DNA of 46,272 bases, taken from positions 1-46,272 of the forward strand of contig VXWP01000037.1 of the NCBI GenBank assembly GCA_009835325.1, written 5' to 3'. The DNA comes from Gemmatimonadota bacterium. GTDB lineage: Bacteria > JAAXHH01. How positions within the stretch are numbered: the stretch's first letter is position 1; every line of letters starts with the position of its first letter. Shown here one piece after another: positions 1 to 8,293 of the stretch. Under the pieces are notes generated by a model, which was not told where the DNA came from, made no database searches, and worked only from the letters and a program-made list of their open reading frames with translations. The translations under genes and the position numbers were made by a program.

Positions 1-664
1 CCCGGGAATGACCTTCAGTCATCACGATGTAGGTGTAGAAATTGATCCACGACCAGTAACGCAGATCACTCGCCGACGACGAGGACAGCGAAATGAAGAA
101 GTCGGCCTGAAAGTGGGTGTTTTCCGGCGTGTTTTCCATGACCCCGGTAACGGTCAGCATCATGAAACCGTTGTCGGCGTTGATCGTCTTGCCCATCGGA
201 TCTACTTCACCGAAGTATTTTCGGGCCGTATCTTCGCTGATCACCACAGAGTAGGGCGCTTCCAGGGCCGTTCGGGAGTCGCCGCGGATCAGCGGAAAGG
301 TAAAGATGTCGAATAGCGCATTGTCGGCCCAGTAGACCCGGTTTTCATAGTAGATCTTTTCTTCGTGTTTCATGAGCCATGTACCGGTTGTCGGGAGCAG
401 CCGGACATAACCCAGGATCTCGGGGAAATCATCCTGAAGCGCCGGGCCCACGGGCGGAGGCGTCCGGGCATCGTTGTTGACCGCCACCCTGTATATGCGA
501 TCCGCCTTCTCATGATAGCGGTCGTAACTGAGTTCGAAGCGGACATAGAGGAAGATCAGCATGGCGCAGACCATCCCGACGGCCAGACCGAGGACGTTGA
601 TGGCCGTGTAGCCTTTCTGCCTTGTCCAATGGCGGATCGCTATGGTTATGTAGCTCTTGAGCAC
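1..664 (-). CDS. FtsX-type ABC transporter permease, N-terminal part (runs off the window)
   Basis: The first 221 codons of an inner-membrane permease of the FtsX/MacB family are visible; the rest lies beyond position 1. The start is GTG at 664, aligning with the ATG of the paralog at 4264, with a weak AGGGT upstream. The visible part holds a juxtamembrane helix (RHWTRQKGYTAINVLGLAVG), transmembrane helix 1 and then the periplasmic MacB_PCD-like domain (FELSYDRYHEKADRIYRV, SVVISEDTARKYFG, GKTI). It is very similar over its whole visible length to the gene at 1850-4264. In this family the permease pairs with a separate MacB/LolD-type ATPase; none is in view. The gene reads in-frame through the point where its paralog has a stop (here W-I-N-F-Y-T-Y). 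The family call is strong; the substrate is unknown. Confidence 0.85.
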   Translation of the reverse strand, partial: MLKSYITIAIRHWTRQKGYTAINVLGLAVGMVCAMLIFLYVRFELSYDRYHEKADRIYRVAVNNDARTPPPVGPALQDDFPEILGYVRLLPTTGTWLMKHEEKIYYENRVYWADNALFDIFTFPLIRGDSRTALEAPYSVVISEDTARKYFGEVDPMGKTINADNGFMMLTVTGVMENTPENTHFQADFFISLSSSSASDLRYWSWINFYTYIVMTEGHSR

Positions 665-834
665 TCGAAGACCCTGTTGACAGGGTAGTGGTTGGATGTC
701 AATTGAGTCGGTTAATGATACCTAATTCGAGATGCACAATGTATATTCCATTTCGCCTTTGATCTATTTGATTTAATCTCGTGAACGAAATGAAGGTGTA
801 TCAGCCAATCGGCACGCAACAGGGAGTACTCGTA

Positions 835-1842
835 ATGTCAGAACCCGCAATAAAGACCACCGTGGTCGGCAGCTATCCCATCCCGGACTGGCTGGCGGCC
901 TATCCCACCACACCCAACCTGATCGACGCGGCCAAGGTGATCCTGAAGACCCAGGAACTGGCCGGGATCGACGTACTCACCGACGGGGAACTGTCCCGCT
1001 TCGACGTCGGCCACCCGGAGACCAACGGGATGATCGAGTACTTCATCCGGCCCATGTCCGGGATTACGACGGAGGTTTCGCGCGAAATCCTCGCCGATTT
1101 CCGGAAGCGGGAGGGCATGGCTTTCCGCAGCACACCCGGCGGTATCGTACGTGGCAAAATCGGGGAAGGCGCGCTCAACCTGCCGGCCGCCTGGCAGTCG
1201 ATGCGATCGCTCACGGACCGCACGCTCAAGTTCACCGTCACCTCTCCCTACATGCTGGCCAAGACGCTCCTGGACGAGCACTACGGCGATCTGCGTGCCA
1301 TGACGATGGACATCGCCGAGGTGCTGCGCAGGCAGGTCGCCGAAATCGACGCGCCGATCCTGCAGGTGGACGAGGCCAACCTGACCGGCCATCCCGAGGA
1401 CGCGGGCTGGGCCCACGAACCCGTCAACCACGTGCTCGGCGCGGTGAAGGGCGAGAAGGGACTGCACCTCTGCTTCGGCAACTACGGCGGCCAGAGCATC
1501 CAGGCCGGCCTGTGGAACGACCTGATGGGATTCCTGAACAACCTGGACGTCGACCATCTCGTCCTGGAGTTCGCGAGGCGGGGTTACGACGAACTGCCCA
1601 TGTTCAGGGATCTGCGCGCGGACATCGCGCTGGGCGTGGGCGTGGTCGACATCAAGGACAACGGCGTGGAATCGCCTGACGAGGTCGCCCGCCGCATCGA
1701 ACACTCCATCGACGTGCTCGGAGCTGAGCGCGTGCGCTGGGTGCACCCCGACTGTGGCTTCTGGATGCTGCCCCGGAGCGTGGCGGACCGCAAGATGGCC
1801 AGCCTGGTGGCCGGGCGGGATCTCGTGCTGGGCCGGGCGTAG
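835..1842 (+). CDS. Stand-alone MetE C-terminal-like (cobalamin-independent methionine synthase family) protein
   Basis: This is a 335-residue protein of the Meth_synt_2 / UROD-MetE superfamily: a single TIM-barrel catalytic half without the MetE N-terminal half. The N-terminus KTTVVGSYP is the family opening. All four expected zinc ligands are present: H211 and C213 (GLHLCFGNYGG), E245 (VLEFARRG) and C307 (HPDCGFWML). A thiol-methylation or demethylation reaction at zinc is therefore likely, but the methyl donor is not evident. ATG 835 is preferred because AGGGAG lies about 8 nt upstream; the in-frame GTG at 781 and ATG at 790 have no Shine-Dalgarno sequence and would add a non-conserved tail. 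It is divergent from the partial FtsX gene across a 170-bp AT-rich gap and convergent with the next FtsX gene, only 7 bp away. It is not in an obvious methionine operon, so assignment as true methionine synthase is uncertain. Confidence 0.8.
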   Translation: MSEPAIKTTVVGSYPIPDWLAAYPTTPNLIDAAKVILKTQELAGIDVLTDGELSRFDVGHPETNGMIEYFIRPMSGITTEVSREILADFRKREGMAFRSTPGGIVRGKIGEGALNLPAAWQSMRSLTDRTLKFTVTSPYMLAKTLLDEHYGDLRAMTMDIAEVLRRQVAEIDAPILQVDEANLTGHPEDAGWAHEPVNHVLGAVKGEKGLHLCFGNYGGQSIQAGLWNDLMGFLNNLDVDHLVLEFARRGYDELPMFRDLRADIALGVGVVDIKDNGVESPDEVARRIEHSIDVLGAERVRWVHPDCGFWMLPRSVADRKMASLVAGRDLVLGRA

Positions 1843-1849
1843 TCCGTCC

Positions 1850-4264
1850 TCACTCGCCCCGCAACACTTCGGCCGGATTGGCCAGCGCAGTCCGGGTCAC
1901 ATGGTAACCGATGGTCAGCACTGTGATCAGCAGGGCCACACCCCCGGCGGCGAGGAAGATCTCCCACCCCAGCTCGATCCGGTAGGCGAAGGACTCGAGC
2001 CAGCGGCTCATGATCAGCCAGGCGGCCGGCCAGGCAATGGCATTGGCGAGGAGCACGAGGCCCACGAACTCGGCGGACAGCAGAGCGAGCACGCGGCGCA
2101 CGGAAGCGCCCAGCGCCTTGCGGATGCCGATCTCCCGCGTCCTGCGCCCGACCGTGTAGGAGACCAGCGCGAAGAGGCCCATGCAGGCGAGCAGCACCCC
2201 GACCACCGCGAAGACCGCGAAAACGTTCCCTATGCGCTGTTCGGCCCGGTACAACCTGTCGATATCCTCGTCGATGAAAGAGAAGGCAAAGGGGAAATCG
2301 GGAAAATGACGCGTCCATGCCTGTTCTATGAACGCCAGCGTTGATTTCGTATCCCCGGGTTGGATCCTGACCGCGATGAGTTGTCCACGGCCGTTAAGGA
2401 TCACGAGGGGTTCGATGGGCAGGTGCAATGAACGAAGGTGATAGTCCCGCACCACGCCGATGACGGTCTGCGTCATGCCGATGCCGAACTGGACCCGTTC
2501 TCCCAGGGCCTCTTCCGGGGTATCCCAACCCAGCAGGCGCATAGCGGTCTCGTTGAGCAGGATCTTGTCGGATTCGGTCTGGCTGTCCAACGGACCGCCG
2601 AACGACCTGCCCGCCAACATTTCCAAGCCCAGTGTCTCCACGTAACCCGCCGCGACGATAACGCCCTGGAGGTCGTGCTTGACCTGGTCCGGATCTTCAA
2701 CGCGCCAGGCCGTTTCGGAGGTCACCCACCCGATGTTTCCCTCCAATCCGGGCAGGTAGCCCCCCTGGCTCGCGTCCACCACTCCGCTGTGCCTGAGTAG
2801 TTCGTCCTTCCAGGACTGGTATTGGTACGCCACCGCGGCGATTGAGGGAATGGCGATCACCTGCTCCTTGTCGAATCCCAGGTGCTTGTTCTGAATGTAG
2901 CTGATCTGGCCGAACAGGACGCCCGTGCCGATGATCAACGCGATGGAAATGGCGAACTGGATAACTACGAGAACCTTCCTCGTAAGCACGCTGTCCGTTC
3001 CGGTCGACCAGCCAGGCCAGACTGGCCGGCCTGACTGACCCTCCTTCAGCCCGGGAACCGCCCCGAAGGCAGAGAGCCGGATGGCCGGATAGCCTCCGGA
3101 CAACAGGCCGATGAAGACCGCTGCGGCCGGCAAGGCCACCCACCAGAGCGCATGCCCCATGAACCCCGCGGATGCCGGCATGCCCGTCAGCGCGTCGAAC
3201 CACGGAGATACGAGCCAAACCGCCACCAGGGCGATGAGCAGGGCCGCAAAGGCCAGCAGGACGGACTCTCCCAGGTACTGCCGGACCAGGTGCAGGCGGG
3301 ACGCACCGAGGACCTTGCGCATGCCGATCTCCCGCACCCGGTGGGCGAACTGCGCGGTGGACAGGTTCACGTAGTTGATGCATACGATCACCAGGATGAA
3401 GAGCCCCATGGCCGACAGGATATAGACATAGCTGACGTCGGTGTTGACGCCGGGTTCGTTCTCGAGATGGGAATACAGGTGAATATCGGTGACCGGCTGA
3501 AGCGAAAACGCGTAACGGCCGCCGCGCACCTGGAGCTGCTCGCCCACGTGCCGGTCCACGAACCGGGGAAACTTCACCGCCAGATCCGCCGGCGAAACGC
3601 CTTCTGCCAGCATGATGTACGTGTAGAAGAAGAACGAATCTCAGTTCTCCCGGGACCAGCGACCGTACTCCTCGTACCCCGATGCCAGCGAAATGAAGAA
3701 ATCGGCCTGGAAATGGGTATTCGCCGGCATGTTTTCCAAGATCCCGGTGACCGTCAGCAGCATGAAGCCGTTGTCGGCATCGATCGTCTTGCCCATCGGA
3801 TCTTCGTCGCCGAAATACCTGCGGGCCGTATCCTCGCTGATGACCACAGTGTACGGCGCTTCGAGCGCGCTTTCCGGATCGCCCTGGACCAGGGGCAGCG
3901 CGAAGAAGTCGAACAGCGAGCTTTCCGCCCAGTAAACCCCTCTTTCGTAGTAAATCCGGTCTTCGTACTTCATGACCCAGGTGCCGGTCGTGGGGTGCAA
4001 ACGCAGCAGGTCCTGTACTTCAGGGAAGTCGGCCTGCAGCGCGGGCCCAACGCTGCGAGGCGTCTTGGCATTGTCGTTGAACACGACCCGGTATATCCGG
4101 TCGGCCTGCTCGTGGTAGCGGTCGTAGCTCAGTTCGTGCCCGACGTACAGGAAGATCAGGCTCGCACAGGTCATGCCGACCGCCAGGCCCAGGACGTTGA
4201 CCAGGGTGTAACCCTTGTTGCGACCAAGGTGCCGCAATGCTATGGTCAAGTCACTATTGAGCAT
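1850..4264 (-). pseudogene. FtsX-type ABC transporter permease interrupted by an in-frame TGA
   Basis: An 805-codon frame with the layout of an ~800-residue FtsX/MacB permease: N-terminal helix, periplasmic domain (ELSYDRYHEQADRIYRV, VVISEDTARRYFG), FtsX domain 1 (MGLFILVIVCINYVNLSTAQ and REIGMRKVLGASR), a second periplasmic domain and FtsX domain 2 (REIGIRKALGAS), ending in ANPAEVLRGE. The frame is broken once, by TGA at 3643-3641 after WSREN. Reading continues in the same frame into DSFFFYTYIMLAEG, so no frameshift is needed. The paralog at 1-664 has a Trp just before its NFYTY, so TGG to TGA is the simplest explanation. An ATG at 3613 could restart, but would lack helix 1 and most of the periplasmic domain. 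It starts 3 bp after the DASS transporter stop, so the two are probably co-transcribed. A sequencing or assembly error remains possible. Confidence 0.8.
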
Positions 4265-4267
4265 GTG

Positions 4268-5767
4268 TCAAACGCCCAGCATCCGCATCATCACCGTATA
4301 TGCGAGCACGGTGATCAGGATCACGCCCAGCAGGTTCAGCCAGAACCCGGCCCGGATCATCTGCTGGATCGTGACGTGCCCGGACCCGAATACGATGGCG
4401 TTGGGCGGGGTGGCGACCGGCAGCATGAAGGCGCAGCTGGCTGCGATGGCGGCCGGCACGATCAGCATGAAGGGGTGCAGGTCGAATACCGGCGCCAGGG
4501 CGGCCAGGATAGGGATAAACGTGGCCGTGGTGGCCGTGTTGCTGGTCAGTTCCGTGAGGAAGATCACCAGCGCGATGACGGCCATGACCAGCAGCAAAAC
4601 CGGGATGCCGGACAGGATTCCCAGTTGGTGCCCGATGTATTCCCCCACGCCGTTGATACGGATCGCCGCCGCCAGGCTGAGCCCGCCTCCGAAGAGCAGC
4701 AGGATTCCCCAGGGGAGCTTCAGGGCCGTTTCCCAGTTCATCACGAACACCCGCCGTTTCACGTCCACCGGCACCACGAAGAGGACCAGGGCCGCGACCA
4801 TGGCGATGACCGGATCGGACAGGCCCGCCAGTGGGTGCATGTCTCCGATCTGGACGCGCACCAGCAGCGGCCTCGCAATCCAAGACAGGGCCGCGAGCAG
4901 GAACACCACAAGGACGACCCTTTCCCCACTCGACATCACGCCCAACTCCCGGTATGCCCTTTCCGTCACTTCCCTGCTCCCCTCAATGCGCTCACCCCGC
5001 AGGGGATAGAGGACCCGGGTCAGCATCAGCCAGGCAATCGGCAGGAAGACCGCCACCAGGGGAAGCCCCACGCCCATCCAACGGACGAAGCTGATCTCCT
5101 GGCCGAGGCTGGACTGGATAAAGGAGGCGAGGAAGACGTTGGGGGGCGTACCGATGATCGTGCCGATGCCGCCGATGGACGCCGCGTAGGCGATGCCCAG
5201 GAGGAGGCACAGGGCGAAATGAGGGCGCGCCTTTGTTCCGGGTTCCACCTGCTCCACCAGGCTGATGATGCTTAGCGCGATGGGCAGCATCATGACCGCG
5301 GTGGCCGTGTTGGACACCCACATGCTGAAAAAGGCCGTCACGCCCATGAAGCACGCCACGATGCCCGCCGGATGATCGCCGGCCGCGCGCAGCGCCCTGA
5401 GGGCAAGACGTCGATGGAGCCCCCAGCGCTGCATGGCCAGGGCAATGAGAAAGCCGCCCATGAAGAGGAAGATCAACTCGTGGGCGTAAGGCGCGGCCGC
5501 CGCACGCACCGATGCCGCGCCGGTCATGGGAAGGGCGACCAGCGGCAGGAGCGCCGTGGCGTAAAGCTCCACGGCCTCTGTCATCCACCAGACCGCCATC
5601 CACGCCGCCAGGGCCATCGTGGCCCGGCCCGCGTTCGAGAATTCGACCGTCTCGCCCGCGCTGTTCGGGTACGCGTGGGGCAGCAGGCCGTAGAGCAGGA
5701 GTGCCAGCGCGGGACCGGCGATCAGGCCGATCCACTGGATGGTGGTTTTGAGTTGGAGGGATCTCAC
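4268..5767 (-). CDS. SLC13/DASS-family sodium-coupled anion (dicarboxylate-type) transporter
   Basis: A 499-residue polytopic inner-membrane protein. It shows the two inverted-repeat signature motifs of the divalent-anion:sodium symporter family: SNT at about 152-154 followed by GTPPN at 206-210, and SNT at 409-411 followed by ATPPN at 452-456. These loops form the sodium and carboxylate sites in characterised members such as VcINDY. Length and hydrophobic pattern match full-length members. Substrates in the family are C4-dicarboxylates, citrate or sulfate; the sequence does not decide between them. Its stop is 3 bp upstream of the FtsX permease start, suggesting translational coupling. The closest upstream gene (rhodanese) is on the opposite strand, so the promoter must lie between about 5768 and 6035. 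Confidence 0.9.
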   Translation of the reverse strand: MRSLQLKTTIQWIGLIAGPALALLLYGLLPHAYPNSAGETVEFSNAGRATMALAAWMAVWWMTEAVELYATALLPLVALPMTGAASVRAAAAPYAHELIFLFMGGFLIALAMQRWGLHRRLALRALRAAGDHPAGIVACFMGVTAFFSMWVSNTATAVMMLPIALSIISLVEQVEPGTKARPHFALCLLLGIAYAASIGGIGTIIGTPPNVFLASFIQSSLGQEISFVRWMGVGLPLVAVFLPIAWLMLTRVLYPLRGERIEGSREVTERAYRELGVMSSGERVVLVVFLLAALSWIARPLLVRVQIGDMHPLAGLSDPVIAMVAALVLFVVPVDVKRRVFVMNWETALKLPWGILLLFGGGLSLAAAIRINGVGEYIGHQLGILSGIPVLLLVMAVIALVIFLTELTSNTATTATFIPILAALAPVFDLHPFMLIVPAAIAASCAFMLPVATPPNAIVFGSGHVTIQQMIRAGFWLNLLGVILITVLAYTVMMRMLGV

Positions 5768-6035
5768 TGGTGTATCAGCCCGCCTGCCGATGGCGAATCT
5801 GGAACTAAACTCCGGTCAGACCTATGTGTCCAAACACAAGATTAAGAAGTTACTTAAGAAAAGGGCGGCCGGGGTATTCAAGGCAACAAGAATCATCGGG
5901 GATTCGATGGTTTGGATTGCTGATCTTGCGGGATTTCCGATTGATTTCCAGGTACAAGCCCGGTATATTCACCCGACTTGCATGGAGAGCATTACAGGTA
6001 CGAAACCGAGACCATCCAAACATAGTGGAGGCCCC

Positions 6036-6431
6036 ATGAAAAACCAGATCGCACACTATGAGAACAAGCTGAAATATGAGACCGATTCCTATGACCTCTG
6101 GGAATCCATCACGCTGGGCAAGGACGTCGTCGTGGTAGACGCGCGGTCCGAGGAAGCCTACGCGGAACGCCATATCCCCGGCGCCGTCAATATCCCTCAC
6201 CGGACCATGGACGCAGAAACCACGGGCCATCTGGACAAAAACACTCTTTATGTGACCTATTGCGATGGGATCGGCTGCAATGCGTCGACCAAGGGCGCGC
6301 TTAACATGGCCAGGCTTGGTTTCAACGTGAAGGAACTAATGGGCGGCCTGGACTGGTGGATGAGAGACGGCTACGAGACCGAAGGCCTGCAGGCCACCGA
6401 AGGCAAAGCACTGGTCTGCGGTTGCGGTTAA
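6036..6431 (+). CDS. Single-domain rhodanese-like protein with Cys-rich tail
   Basis: A 131-residue protein with one rhodanese fold. It has the CH2A-type motif VVDARSEEAYAERHIPGA at 34-50 and the active-site loop YCDGIGCNAS at 75-84; C76 is the expected persulfide-forming cysteine and C81 a second cysteine in the loop. This loop type (C-x-G-x-G-C-N) occurs in a recognised rhodanese subfamily and differs from the CxxGxR loop of GlpE or PspE. The C-terminus ends CGCG, adding two cysteines. The start at 6036 is set by GGAGG just upstream; in-frame codons back to 5739 are not conserved-looking. The 268-bp stretch upstream (5768-6035) carries no gene I can support and should hold promoters for this gene and the divergent DASS transporter. 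Likely role: cytoplasmic sulfur transfer or cyanide/thiosulfate detoxification. Confidence 0.85.
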   Translation: MKNQIAHYENKLKYETDSYDLWESITLGKDVVVVDARSEEAYAERHIPGAVNIPHRTMDAETTGHLDKNTLYVTYCDGIGCNASTKGALNMARLGFNVKELMGGLDWWMRDGYETEGLQATEGKALVCGCG

Positions 6432-6469
6432 AACGAGTTACTTCGTTAACTACCAGCCTGGCGGGATGA

Positions 6470-6616
6470 CTACACCTCCCCATCCCGCTTCCCCATCCTC
6501 CGAAACAGCGCCCTTATATCGCCCAGGGCGCCCACACTGACATACACTGCCACAACCGCAAACAGTAGCAGGCAAAGCACAAAAACCACCGCCCAGAACG
6601 TGCTCCAGAATTCCAT
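6470..6616 (-). CDS. 48-residue single-pass membrane protein coupled to the sodium/solute symporter
   Basis: A short gene starting MEFWSTFWAVVFVLCLLLFA and ending RRMGKRDGEV. It has one hydrophobic helix (about residues 4-31) followed by a short basic cytoplasmic-looking tail, consistent with the positive-inside rule. Its ATG shares one base with the TGA stop of the symporter gene (TGATG at 6618-6614), and GGAGGAG lies directly upstream inside the symporter end. The overlap and strong ribosome binding site make it a real, translationally coupled gene. Small one-helix partners encoded with SSS-family symporters are known in other bacteria (for example the YhdT/PanF and YjcH/ActP pairs), so an accessory-subunit or stability role is reasonable inference. 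I do not recognise a named family for the sequence itself. Confidence 0.75.
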   Translation of the reverse strand: MEFWSTFWAVVFVLCLLLFAVVAVYVSVGALGDIRALFRRMGKRDGEV

Positions 6617-8211
6617 CACGACTCCTCCCTCCGAACCGGGCGAGCCGGACGCTCCGAACGGTCCGTGCGCTCAAGACCATCCGCACGGGCCAGGCGCTCC
6701 ACACGGTCCGGGAACAGTATCGACCCGGCAAACATGAGGACCAGGGCCAGCGCGGTGATGGCCAGTCCGATCTCGTCGCTTTTATACATGCCCAGTCCCA
6801 GCGCCTGGTTCACGGGTCCCAGGCCCGCCAAGGCGCCGATGCCCGCGGTGAGCGCAAGGTAGGCCCCCACGGTGCTCGCCCGCTTCCAGTACAGTCCGGC
6901 CAGCAGCAGTGTGAAGGCGCCGGTGAAGTAGATGGCGCCGCTCACGGCCATGTAGTCCCACAGGTCCTGCCCCAGGTCGTACCAGAGCCCCCATACCAAC
7001 AGGAACAGTCCGATCACGAGGATGAAGACGCGCGACAGCGCCAGGCGCCAACGGGTGGTGAGCCGCTCGTTCGTGGCCGGGGCCACGACGTCGTGGGTCA
7101 GCACCGACGCCCAGCAGAGCAGGTAGCTGTCGTGGGTCGACATGAAGGCGGCGAGGAGCCCCGCGCCGACGAGCCCGATGATGCCGGTTGGCAGGATCTG
7201 GGACAGGAAGAGGGGCATGGCCTGCAGCGTCACCGTGGGGTCGGCGGTGGGCGACCCGGTTTCATCGAAGAAGAACCCGCGGAACTCGGGGTTGTTGAAG
7301 AAAAACGTGAGCGCGCAAATGCCGAGGAACTGCGGGATCATGAACCGGATCAGGAAGCCGATGGAGGACCACCGGTACAGCCTGCGCACCACTTCCACGC
7401 TTTCGGCGGCGCAGGCGCGCATGACCGAGGTCTGCCACACGGCACAGGACACGAGGCCCGCCGTGAAGATCATCCACATGATGTAGGAGGGTCCGAAGCC
7501 GCTGCCCTCCAGGAAGGGGTTAAAGCCGGACTCACCGTGAACGGCCGCCACGGTTTCGACGATGGTCGGCCAGCCGAGAGCGTACACCGCCATGCCACAG
7601 GTGAGGATCATGCCGAAGGAGAGGACCACGAACTGGATATAGTCGGTTATCACCACCGAGACCATGCCGCCCATGATGGTGTAGGCGATCACCAGCGCGA
7701 GCATGACGGTCATGACCACGGCGACAGCGTTGGGATCGGTCAGGCCCGTCAGGCCCGTCACGAACAGGGCGCCCGCTTTCAGGAACAGGCCCATGTTCAG
7801 GATGCCGGCGAAGGCGAGGAGCAAGCCGCCGAAGACGCGCACGCCGCGGCTGAACCGTTTCTCGTAGAACTCGGGGATCGTCATCACGCCGAGGCGGCGC
7901 AGGGGCACCACGATGAAGCCCGTCATGCCCACGATGAAGGTCACGACGCCGGCGATGACCGCGATGTGGAAGGCCGCGAACCCGCCCGTGAACCCCTTTT
8001 GGGCCGAGTACATGACCGTCACCAGCCCGAGCTCGCTCCCGATCATGGTCGCCACGGCCAGGCGCGACTTGAGCGACCGGCCTGCCACGATGTAGTCCCC
8101 CATGTCCCGGATGTACCGGTTCATGTACAGGCCCACGCCGACGGTGGCCGCCATGTACACGGCGACGATCAGCCAGTCCAGGGTACCAAAATTCGTGGGG
8201 AGAGACGGCAT
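6616..8211 (-). CDS. Sodium/solute symporter (SSS family, SLC5-like)
   Basis: A 531-residue polytopic transporter with about 13 hydrophobic segments. Family features are TLDWLIVAVYMAATVGVGLY at the first helix, the conserved G-R-S-L region (GDYIVAGRSLKSRLA), GVMTIPEFYEKRFSRGVR after the loop between helices, and GLLAAFMSTHDSYLLCWAS, which includes the Ser-rich sodium-site helix. The open frame extends to 8388 but would then overlap purB; ATG 8211 places the first helix at the expected distance, although its ribosome binding site is weak. Solutes in the family include sugars, amino acids, carboxylates and nucleosides; the specificity is not evident. The last 30 residues (LARADGLERTDRSERPARP) are a degenerate tripeptide repeat from a 9-bp-period DNA tract. 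The 82-bp gap to purB holds two copies of CGCAGGCGCGC 15 bp apart (8261-8286). Confidence 0.88.
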   Translation of the reverse strand: MPSLPTNFGTLDWLIVAVYMAATVGVGLYMNRYIRDMGDYIVAGRSLKSRLAVATMIGSELGLVTVMYSAQKGFTGGFAAFHIAVIAGVVTFIVGMTGFIVVPLRRLGVMTIPEFYEKRFSRGVRVFGGLLLAFAGILNMGLFLKAGALFVTGLTGLTDPNAVAVVMTVMLALVIAYTIMGGMVSVVITDYIQFVVLSFGMILTCGMAVYALGWPTIVETVAAVHGESGFNPFLEGSGFGPSYIMWMIFTAGLVSCAVWQTSVMRACAAESVEVVRRLYRWSSIGFLIRFMIPQFLGICALTFFFNNPEFRGFFFDETGSPTADPTVTLQAMPLFLSQILPTGIIGLVGAGLLAAFMSTHDSYLLCWASVLTHDVVAPATNERLTTRWRLALSRVFILVIGLFLLVWGLWYDLGQDLWDYMAVSGAIYFTGAFTLLLAGLYWKRASTVGAYLALTAGIGALAGLGPVNQALGLGMYKSDEIGLAITALALVLMFAGSILFPDRVERLARADGLERTDRSERPARPVRREES

Positions 8212-8293
8212 GGATTGGTGGAGCCGAGTTGGGTGCTGGATTACCTGGAGGAACCGTCTTCGCAGGCGCGCGTCACGCAGGCGCGCAACGGGA

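Noticed and set aside
3641-3643. TGA as selenocysteine or as a Trp codon (alternative code)
   Set aside because: Several intact genes here stop at TGA, the FtsX family is not known to use selenocysteine, and no SECIS-like structure was noticed.
3152-5275. Long plus-strand open frame of 707 codons
   Set aside because: It is antisense to the FtsX permease and DASS transporter, is rich in His/Gln/Arg typical of GC-rich shadow frames, and matches no family.
6450-6731. 93-residue minus-strand frame
   Set aside because: It overlaps the symporter end and the better-supported 48-residue gene in a different frame; its Arg-rich sequence comes from the 9-bp-period tract.
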